Assembly (NCBI GenBank): GCA_910583895.1
Contig: CAJTYJ010000010.1
Coordinates: 21,741 to 85,740, forward strand
Length of the DNA: 64,000 bases
From: an uncultured Lachnospiraceae bacterium
Lineage (GTDB): Bacteria > Bacillota > Clostridia > Lachnospirales > Lachnospiraceae
Direction of reading: 5' to 3'
Every line of letters starts with the position of its first letter. Within the stretch, counting starts at the first letter, position 1. The translations under genes and the position numbers were made by a program. This document shows positions 51,101-56,198 of this stretch, piece after piece. A model generated the notes under the pieces. The model was not told the DNA's origin. It saw only the letters and a list, made by a program, of their open reading frames with translations, and did not search any database.

Positions 51101-54019
51101 TGCGTGGGGTGTGAGGCTGGTCAGCTTTTTGCTGTCGTTATCACGCAGAAGGAAACCGCCATACAGACGCCTGGTTATATCTGCAAGCTCATTGCTTCCA
51201 TTTATCTCGTAGCTTTCATAATTCAGTTTTCCAGAATTTTGATCCGGCTTCAGAGATGCATCCCCGTCCGAACTGTCACCGCCTGAACCATCTACATAAG
51301 TCATAGATGCGTAAGTGTACGCCTCCCCTGGCTTCCGGCTTCCGAACTGTCCGGTCGCACCTGAGAGGTCTTCCAGTTTTATGGACTGAAGATTCGGATT
51401 GTCCTTCAGGATTTCCGACAGAACCTCAGAATCCTGTCTCAACCGCACTTTCACGTCAATCACACAGGAGATCCGGTAAGCATCTTCCGCCGTATATTCT
51501 GCTTTTACCCGCCAGGGCTGACGCGCAAGTTCTGCCTCATTCAGACTGTAGACTGTCTGAAGTCCTGTTTTGGAAGCTGACAGATGCTCTTCCGGAACTT
51601 TTTCCCAATCCGTGGACTCAGGGTACATTGCATAAAGAGTCAGTTCCCCCTTCGTGCTGTCCTGAGGGATTTCCTGATCTTCAAAGAGATCCACATTCAG
51701 ATAAGAAGGCGTCACTGTGACTTCCGAAAAATAATAGTCTTTCCTCGTAAGCATCCGGCCGTCCTTATCCTCCGGCCATACGTACATGACATCGTCCACC
51801 GCTGTCAGCTTATAACTCCGGTCCGGAATCACACTCCCCGGCTCCATTCCTGTACTGCTGTCAAGGGCATGGGTCCACTGATAGCCCTTGAAGGAATAGG
51901 TGGTAGAGAAGGGAAGATCCCCGTAATCCTCTCCGGACTCCTTTGCTTTCTGGTAGGCATCCAGCCATCCGGAATAGCCGTTTTCATTATCTCCGTTATA
52001 ATAATATTTATGGACAGAAATCGTGTCTCCAATGTATTCCCACTTATAATCTTTGCATTTCCATTCCGCGTTTCTGGTCTCTGACACCGGTTCTCCGTCT
52101 TCATCCTCCGGCACCATGGTCACCGTGAGTTCATTCTCCAGCAAAGCATCCTCTTTGGGGGCCGCGGTCCTGGGATAAGCAGTCACCACATAGAAACGGC
52201 TGCCCCAGGAGCGGGTATCGTCCGCTCCCAGTCCATAGTTCTGGATCAGGGTATCCTCCCCTGTGGAGTGTTCCGGTCTCTGAATTGGAACATTATAACC
52301 GAGGGACGTCTTGTAATTGTCACAGTAACCGACCAGAATTCCTTCTGTTCCTTCCTGTGTACCTTCCGGTCCGGTTCCTACCTTTGGTTTCTCCGAGATC
52401 TGCAGGCTCCAGGGCTGTGTGGCCGTTCCTTTCGCGGTCACTTCCCACACCACATACCGGTAGTCTTTAAATTTTTCACCGCGGAACTGCTCCGGCAGAT
52501 TTTCTTCACTGCCGTATCCGGCGTATCTTGCCACCTGTGCTCTGGTGTAGAGTCCGGGGGCGTACTGTCTGTTGGCCTCATAGTAAGGCTCTTTGGTGAC
52601 ACTGGTCAGACTGACACTGGTATCCACCAGTCCTTCCAGCGGATCGACCGGTCCGTATGGAAACTTTCCGTCTTCTTCTGTTTCATACTCTATAGAGTAT
52701 TCTCCGACAACCGTGTAAATAATGTCACCGTTCTCGTCTTTTTCTGGTTTTCCTTCATCATCCAGCTCAGGAGTCCGGACCGTTACCGCAACTTCCGGTG
52801 CCAGCGACCAGGAAGTCTGATCTTTGACCTGCATGATGTCCGTCACTTTATAGAGCACCTGCCACATGGAGTTGGTTCCGCTCTTTACTGTCCTGCAGTT
52901 GTAGAAGATTAACCACTGAGGATTAGCCTCATCATCCAGGCAGTATTTAAACGCGCTGCTTCCGGAATTTTTATCGTCATCTTCTGCACCAGGCTCTCCT
53001 TTCGCCACTGCGATCTGATCCGGCCCAACCGGATTGCCGTTTCGGTCCTGGAACAGCGCATAGGGCATCTGAATCTTAATATCCCCCGGCTGAAGATCCA
53101 CGTCAGGTACAGTGAATCCAATCTGGTATTTCAGATTAAAGTTATCTTCTTTATATACATAATTAGGGTCATCCTGTTTTACATACTGTATGTTGAATGT
53201 AAAGGGAGTGCCGGATCCAGCTCTGGCTCTTCTAAAGCCGGAAACAGGCGCTTCCATCTCCCAGGTAACCGCACCAACTTCATCTTCCCCAAGCGCCTCA
53301 AACTCTTCCGGCGTCATAGAATCTTCCAGCGCTTCCTCCGGTTCTTCCTCATCCACAGCATCTGGCTTCTCTGTCTCCGGGGATTCCAATGTTTCTTTAT
53401 CTTCCGGAATTCCCGGCATTCCTGCCTCATCGGTGTTCTCCTTGGATTCTTCCGGAATCTGGGTCTCACCAGGCTTCTCCTCTGAAACATCCGGCGTCTG
53501 TGTATCGGCAGGCTTTTCCTCCGAGGCGTCCGGCGTCTGTGTATCGGCAGGCTTTTCCTCCGAGACGTCCGGTGTCTCGTTCTCACCAGGATTTTCCTCC
53601 GGCGCGTCCGGCGTCTGTGTATCGGCAGGCTTTTCCTCTGAGGCATCCGGCGTCTCTTCCTCACCAGGGTTTTCCTCCGAGGCGTCCGGCGTCTGTGTAT
53701 CGGCAGGCTTTTCTTCTGAGGCATCCGGCGTCTCCTTCTCATCCGGATTTCCTTCCGACTCTGCCGGAGCCTCAGGAGCTTCCAGTTCTTCCTCCTGAAC
53801 CGTATCCTCTGTCTCTGCTTCGACTTCTGCAGCTGCTTCTTCCATGATCTCGACTTCCGCTTTCTGAGTCACCGGAGCATTCCCTTCCTCGTCTGCGGCC
53901 GGCATCTCCGTGGCAAACAGATCCCCCACAATATTCGTCAGTCCGCTCAGTTCGCTGCCGGCGAATATAACCAGGCAGAGCAGAACTGCGATGATTCTCT
54001 TTGCTGCACTATTCCTCAT
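45194..54019 (-). CDS. Giant surface protein with BspA-type leucine-rich C-terminus and no LPxTG
   Basis: 2941 residues. The N-terminal leader (MRNSAAKRIIAVLLCLVIFA) is nearly the same as that of the operon 1 adhesin. An acidic region with 13-residue TPDASEEKPADTQ repeats (about 96-187) precedes a long adhesin-like part (about 260-1400), a run of CnaB-type modules (about 1480-2000) and further beta domains. The last 130 residues are BspA/LRR_5 repeats (VTSIGGSAFADNETIESVEI, VTEIYWGAFSGCSNLTEITI, VSWIADNAFENCENLTRIVV). It stops at GISGSGGLPQ with no sorting signal or helix, unlike its operon 1 counterpart. GGAGGAGG precedes the ATG. It may be held through domain contacts or the ancillary pilin downstream. 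Confidence 0.9.
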   Translation of the reverse strand: MRNSAAKRIIAVLLCLVIFAGSELSGLTNIVGDLFATEMPAADEEGNAPVTQKAEVEIMEEAAAEVEAETEDTVQEEELEAPEAPAESEGNPDEKETPDASEEKPADTQTPDASEENPGEEETPDASEEKPADTQTPDAPEENPGENETPDVSEEKPADTQTPDASEEKPADTQTPDVSEEKPGETQIPEESKENTDEAGMPGIPEDKETLESPETEKPDAVDEEEPEEALEDSMTPEEFEALGEDEVGAVTWEMEAPVSGFRRARAGSGTPFTFNIQYVKQDDPNYVYKEDNFNLKYQIGFTVPDVDLQPGDIKIQMPYALFQDRNGNPVGPDQIAVAKGEPGAEDDDKNSGSSAFKYCLDDEANPQWLIFYNCRTVKSGTNSMWQVLYKVTDIMQVKDQTSWSLAPEVAVTVRTPELDDEGKPEKDENGDIIYTVVGEYSIEYETEEDGKFPYGPVDPLEGLVDTSVSLTSVTKEPYYEANRQYAPGLYTRAQVARYAGYGSEENLPEQFRGEKFKDYRYVVWEVTAKGTATQPWSLQISEKPKVGTGPEGTQEGTEGILVGYCDNYKTSLGYNVPIQRPEHSTGEDTLIQNYGLGADDTRSWGSRFYVVTAYPRTAAPKEDALLENELTVTMVPEDEDGEPVSETRNAEWKCKDYKWEYIGDTISVHKYYYNGDNENGYSGWLDAYQKAKESGEDYGDLPFSTTYSFKGYQWTHALDSSTGMEPGSVIPDRSYKLTAVDDVMYVWPEDKDGRMLTRKDYYFSEVTVTPSYLNVDLFEDQEIPQDSTKGELTLYAMYPESTDWEKVPEEHLSASKTGLQTVYSLNEAELARQPWRVKAEYTAEDAYRISCVIDVKVRLRQDSEVLSEILKDNPNLQSIKLEDLSGATGQFGSRKPGEAYTYASMTYVDGSGGDSSDGDASLKPDQNSGKLNYESYEINGSNELADITRRLYGGFLLRDNDSKKLTSLTPHAQATKTSVSTNDSAGDRVVVDYCLTAYDGYEVYSKEAKDFLQSNSELNPGQNHVVFYDLLPYGMKFDPSRPVTAGRIRDLDSRGNYTKQPGLWDTTQVRVEVDSRRDIDTNYNGTSRTRVAFHVWYDGADPTTYTNGMWMEGWGVSFSAYYERKDVELIQKESNVCAFMPSDPSRSLIGKKNEEIFPDNGGANLPASMNEALKEEYKALGSNINGASSVNEEVYNVLYARDIADEDIAQSGETGIKKTVIADADRFGKPGTSAEVETGKGYTYEITVGNTDAGSWKGLIVYDVLESAEGSQWKGEFQSVDVSGLRRIGIDPVVYYTDNENPDKNLEAEGSGWTKAEDWDQDPDAGSKTVRAVAVDMRKSSEGGDFELKSMQNAGFQIRMKVPEGTQKDQAAKNEAFYGVEGSTELLRSNPVTVTVKPMEILTVTKKLADNVPEEIQNSTKNTFFEFELYKVENGTEKKLAGQEYRLYENGELKDDRLYATDGKGCFRLRPDQTAEFQLPNADGIQARETEQIFWKGTSNAVDNRTDENGRRAITVTNEYRPVVYVRKLLQGTLDTEEGIEDAQTRFQFKIETRNSAEEEFTPLANKEFYYVDSVGVGGVLPGPHPDYGTSLTGCMRKTDENGIFTLKKGEVAALCFEAPGIQYRITEVTEDGTGIDATGNWICQTPFQSGTTSLEGEKAEFTNIYRWKELYITKKLTNQDPKECKQEFTFKIQKVTTTEDGTTQETDLSLDECKKITWYLTGSGTQTPQELDRDGTITCQCAGRTIRVSGLEAGVTYKVTELPDESGDYQQTIPAGGEGILVTMPEYGTRKDISFTNDYLWRSLSVSKQLAAETEKEGETEEPSFPMTVTLKGELQKGLAYTLMKQGKEVPLPDGVTQRRTDLTTGIFWLKSGETAVFQYAGKVGDLYEITEVHEKDLTEPEKYPQIYPENNKPFTGNFPKEDVDVTFINGKAGSLYISKAYIYDPKDKAAVSYLENAGGGWDQTDPPVLAQENQSSLGILDVLGGNGSSLGQENQQPGDGAESFTKTKKAVSVQLYLNGELFTESCEVKVIDKSGNILKDQWPSESEDSLNSGVYLLEPDVTVIIPDSVLAKYQKDGVTAYELREAPEDQHRIEQTTYQKGASGQVGMYVSAVVEISQSDPKDDAAVTGTVEHNPVASIENEVKGHDVMDEKVKFMTEDSEKVPEGSRLVWRLERYTSGGWVPAAGVSYVRFTTREGTADPSNGLISPQEVVPMDDRIQTTGADGRIELYKTEGGVPIVDFLGDERVYLNLSTKAQEGDLRLVEVWEESDAAWGMLAGYADNAVTEADSNIHDTDMAEDMVAYNKDNIFRQAGQSARSDDAGSMTMESSAKKAKAVSGRRTGPLSSGNRRPLYPETLSDSQFSLAVGEAKEEDARTLYIGFVNSNKKIPVEIAKEMETGSDEIFTMLLEQVLLLNEKDPAESYKKDLSSVKAEDILLSQGRGGIPYEVYHIQEPEDGSGQEPVRTGETGPEGEILLRAGEYARLDLPEGTLWTVREKEKAGYELKDLRPDSQSGRLQKIAGLSGNRDTMLIYQTPSRLPAELNVEVVKGKVYYDEVSWYPGVQDLSGENPYRPTVNLLNGYIRISGTYSDGTVKELTPGVGSFQIKELKTGGMSQEDIIRENRSEELKWKISWEGMTKEVSLTYMPVQSLTSKVLEQYVTDMDFEPDYMSRWILRPFDYHVKVQAVYSDGTARDLDGNQVKAVRWQWTFEDDSEENSNENGDLSTVHEGGRNADLKVTFVPDHIPVEQNRSSTAELKYLASVIGTGVFHEFVTGAEKLYSVDGDPLDLQGPHVVIPALVRIAGSEDTIFRVTSIGGSAFADNETIESVEIPMGVSEINNRAFGGCTNLRSVKLPDSVTEIYWGAFSGCSNLTEITIPSRVSWIADNAFENCENLTRIVVEQPKNSLAGYKTKWGAPNAQVVWSSQNTGGISGSGGLPQ
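53459..53734 (-). repeat. Tandem repeats of about 39 bp in the giant surface protein gene
   Basis: About seven in-frame units encoding variants of ETPDASEEKPADTQ, two of them the shorter ENPGEE type. The repeats are unrelated in sequence to the 36-bp repeats of the operon 1 adhesin but sit at the same place, forming an acidic stalk or spacer near the N-terminus. They are prone to copy-number change. Confidence 0.85.
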
Positions 54020-54104
54020 GGTTTCCTCCTCCTTCTTTTTCTTCCTCTATCTGCATAAAACACGTTTTCGCGTCTGTCTTCTTACGCTGCCGGAAGAATC
54101 TTCC

Positions 54105-54641
54105 TTATATTCCGCCATTCTGCTTTTCTGCCCGCAGTGCACTGTGGATCAGCCGGATCAGCTCCAGGGTGCTTCTGAAGTATTCCTTTTTCTGCCGCTC
54201 CACCCAGGTCACTTCTCCCTGCCAGCTGGTGTGCTGCCGGTAGAGAATACGAATCCAAAAAGTGGCCTTCTTTCCCCGGTACCGAAGCATCTGCTCAAAA
54301 GCCCTGGCGTCCCGGATATCTTTTGGTTCGAGTGCCGTCTCTTTTTCTGCAGTAAGATCTCCCATCCTCTGGTCCGTCAGAAAGCTCCGCATCCTTGCGG
54401 ACGCTGGTGGAAAAGAAAGCACATCATACAGCTCCTCCATCTGATTCAGCGCATCGAACAAGGAGCAAAAAGCGGCCGGCTTCCCTGCATACAGATGATA
54501 CAGTTCCCCGCGTTCTCCTTCTTTGCCGCCGGAATCCAGACAGAGGCTGATCAGACTGGCGCTGCGCCAGACTCCTTCTTCCTCCTGATTTTTCACTCTG
54601 ACCAAACATGTTCGTTCGTGTCCTGCAACCTCTCGTATCAT
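54105..54641 (-). CDS. Small uncharacterised leader-gene protein, operon 2 copy
   Basis: 178 residues, first gene of operon 2. Its C-terminal 45 residues (FWIRILYRQHTSWQGEVTW, then KKEYFRSTLELIRLIHSAL) match 27421-27798 and the decayed copy at 32122. The N-terminal half (CLVRVKNQEEEGVWRSASLIS) is extra compared with the operon 1 copy. No membrane segment. The start at 54641 is chosen for GGGAGG upstream; the longer frame to 54719 would run into the terminator stem. It is the first product made if element B is switched on. Confidence 0.75.
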   Translation of the reverse strand: MIREVAGHERTCLVRVKNQEEEGVWRSASLISLCLDSGGKEGERGELYHLYAGKPAAFCSLFDALNQMEELYDVLSFPPASARMRSFLTDQRMGDLTAEKETALEPKDIRDARAFEQMLRYRGKKATFWIRILYRQHTSWQGEVTWVERQKKEYFRSTLELIRLIHSALRAEKQNGGI

Positions 54642-54708
54642 AATTTTCAAGACCTCCCTGCGGTTTTTACTCCCTGACTGTTTCGGAAAAAACGAACCGC
54701 AGACATAC

Positions 54709-54771
54709 AAAAAGGGCATCTGTCCGGGTGACGCAAAGTATGATGCTCTGCGTCACCTCGGACAGATGCCC
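54709..54771 (-). terminator. Leader terminator spanning the left boundary of element B
   Basis: The stem GGGCATCTGTCCGGGTGACGCA-like arm starting at 54714 pairs with its complement ending at 54771: about 22 bp with one bulged base, then TTTTT on the minus strand (54713-54709). The outer 14 bp of each arm lie on opposite sides of the inverted repeat, one outside and one inside the invertible segment, so inversion would split the stem. In the present orientation it should block transcription into operon 2. Confidence 0.85.
54728..54756. repeat. Left recombination-type site of inversion element B
   Basis: Symmetric 29-base site: GTGACGCAAA, nine bases, TCTGCGTCAC. It matches the right site of element A at 21 of 29 positions and has the same arm-core-arm layout. 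Its inverted partner is 54915-54943. Confidence 0.75.
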
Positions 54772-54857
54772 GTATTTATGGGACAAACCGACACCTGCTG
54801 ACGGCTTGTTTGACTGTAAAACTCGCTTTTTTATTGCCATTTTTCTTCTATAACATA

Positions 54858-54886
54858 TTGCAAAATCCCTTTAAACTGAGTATAAT
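54858..54886 (+). promoter_or_regulatory. Promoter inside element B, facing away from fibre operon 2
   Basis: TTGCAA (54858-54863), exactly 17 bases, TATAAT (54881-54886). It shares TTGCAAAA, the GAGTATAATG block and AAAAACAG with the promoter of element A. The -10 box ends 28 bases before the right site; in element A the distance is 27. Confidence 0.88.
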
Positions 54887-54914
54887 GTAAATAAAAACAG
54901 ATCGTGGGCGCTTG

Positions 54915-54943
54915 TTATCGCAGAGCATCATAATCTGCGTCAC
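54915..54943. repeat. Right recombination-type site of inversion element B
   Basis: 29-base site TTAT-CGCAGAGCATCA-TAATCTGCGTCAC. It is the inverted, slightly asymmetric partner of 54728-54756. The asymmetric end (TTAT here, ATAA in the left site of A) occurs at the promoter-proximal site of both elements. Confidence 0.7.
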
Positions 54944-55236
54944 TCTTTCTCAAATGATATTTGCAGTTCAGATCTGTTTATGACTGACAAAATCTTATTT
55001 GGAGGGACTGTCGGATCATGCAGTTTACCCACAATATATGGTTGCTTATATAAATAATCAATGCCATATATTAGGTGTATCGCATTATTTCAGGACAGCT
55101 CCTTCTCTTTTTCTTTTTATGCTTCAAAATGTGTCCTTACCGAAATCCATCTCAATTTATCAAACTCAAAGACTTTATCTCTTCAAAAAACTAAACGGCA
55201 CCTTTCGAAACATGGTATAATCGGATTACAGCAAAA
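54944..55236. other. Gene-free stretch downstream of the element B promoter
   Basis: AT-rich DNA that the element B promoter reads into in its present orientation. There is a GGAGGG followed by ATG at 55018 giving only an 11-residue frame, and a 73-residue frame starting with TTG at 54999 with no recognisable features. A second -10-like box (TGG-TATAAT) occurs near 55213. I see no convincing gene; it may be a decayed gene or an untranslated RNA. Confidence 0.4.
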
Positions 55237-55277
55237 ATCCCCCCTGGCAGACGCGTAAGCACGCCGCCAGGGGGGAT
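55237..55277. terminator. Bidirectional terminator at the end of the V-ATPase operon
   Basis: A perfect 12-bp stem ATCCCCCCTGGC / GCCAGGGGGGAT. On the minus strand it is followed by TTTTTGC, ending the ATPase operon; on the plus strand by CTTTTCTCTTTT, ending any transcript from element B. Confidence 0.92.
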
Positions 55278-55314
55278 CTTTTCTCTTTTGTATGTGTGCG
55301 CCGGCCGATGGCTG

Positions 55315-55986
55315 CTAAGCCTTCGCCGCCTGCTTCTCTTTGTAATGATGTGCTTCTTCCAGCATCATGTCTTTCACTTTCATCAGACGAATCTGAGTCG
55401 AACGTTCGTTCTCATCCAGTTTCATCGTGATATACTTGATGTTGGCCTGTGCCTGCGGGATGATGACATGCTCCAGAGCGTTTACACGCCGGCGGGTCTT
55501 CTCGATCTCCGCAGCCATAAGCTGACACGCTTTTTCTGCTTCTGCCAGACGAAGCATCTCCGGCAGAATATCTGCCAGGGATTTGACCGCATCATCCAGA
55601 TCACTGGAAGTAAAGGCAAAGCCATAGGAATAGATGTCATTCTCATCCGCAGTCCTGGTCTTGTATTCGAAAACCGGGATATCCACGCTCATGACATTCT
55701 TCTTATCTGTCTCCAGATAGACCTCCTGCTTGGGCGCCATCAAAGCCGTATGCAGCGTCTCTTCGGACATGCCGGCCTTTGCTACAACAAAATTTTTATT
55801 TGCCGCCTGGATACCCGCCTCTACTTTCTGACGAAGCGCCATATTCTCCCGGACCAGATCCAGGAACTGCCGCATCAGCTCATCGCGCTTATCCTTCAGG
55901 AGCTTGTGGCCCTTCCTGGCCGTCGCCAGCTTTTTCTTCTGGCGGGTCAGCTCCATTCTGGTTGGGTTCACCTGCGTAGCTGCCAA
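55315..55986 (-). CDS. atpD: V-type ATPase subunit D (central stalk)
   Basis: 223 residues. The N-terminus (QVNPTRMELTRQKKKLATARKGHKLLKDKRDELMRQF) is the family signature; long helices at both ends form the coiled-coil rotor shaft within the A3B3 head. The start appears to be TTG with a GGGGGAG site, since the residues before the internal ATG (MELTRQ) are conserved in the family. Last gene of the operon, separated from subunit B by about 210 bp without a visible gene. Confidence 0.95.
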   Translation of the reverse strand: MAATQVNPTRMELTRQKKKLATARKGHKLLKDKRDELMRQFLDLVRENMALRQKVEAGIQAANKNFVVAKAGMSEETLHTALMAPKQEVYLETDKKNVMSVDIPVFEYKTRTADENDIYSYGFAFTSSDLDDAVKSLADILPEMLRLAEAEKACQLMAAEIEKTRRRVNALEHVIIPQAQANIKYITMKLDENERSTQIRLMKVKDMMLEEAHHYKEKQAAKA

Positions 55987-56198
55987 GTGTCTCCCCCCTT
56001 CTTTCTTATAGTTCCGTAACAGCCCAAAGGGTTACTCTTTTCCCAGGTCATGCCCGGCAACGCTCAAACTGTTACTTTTTTCTGATATTACCAATCATAA
56101 GCCAGTGGTCAGCCCGCTGTGCGCCGCGCTTCCCGAAAGCCCCGTTCAAAGGCACAGGGTCTATAAGGAGTATCTGCTCACAGCAGGCGCCCGCTTCC

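Larger units (their letters stand above)
54728..54943. mobile_element. Inversion element B: invertible promoter upstream of fibre operon 2
   Basis: A 216-bp segment bounded by inverted 29-base sites (24 of 29 identical). It contains one near-consensus promoter, now facing right, away from operon 2. The promoter and its surroundings, the site layout and a short AAGCCGTCAG block near the left end match element A, so B looks like an A-type element without the recombinase gene. Present orientation predicts operon 2 OFF. The layout resembles the cwpV and flagellar switches of Clostridioides difficile in principle, but the sites are different. Inversion is inferred. Confidence 0.7.

Noticed and set aside
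53459..53734. Regular repeats resembling a CRISPR array
   Set aside because: The units are contiguous, in frame, without unique spacers, and encode an acidic peptide repeat. No cas genes are present.
53190..53798. A Ser-rich 202-codon plus-strand frame across the repeats of the giant surface protein
   Set aside because: It results from the in-frame repeats read backwards. The real gene is on the minus strand and spans this area without interruption.
54728..54756. GACGCAAAG motif suggesting a c-di-GMP riboswitch upstream of operon 2
   Set aside because: The surrounding bases form a simple near-perfect palindrome and lack the rest of the c-di-GMP-I aptamer. The match is explained by the recombination-type site.
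54999..55220. A 73-codon plus-strand frame downstream of the element B promoter
   Set aside because: It begins with TTG, has no recognisable motif, and its composition is that of the AT-rich spacer. The promoter pointing at it is better explained by the OFF orientation of the switch.
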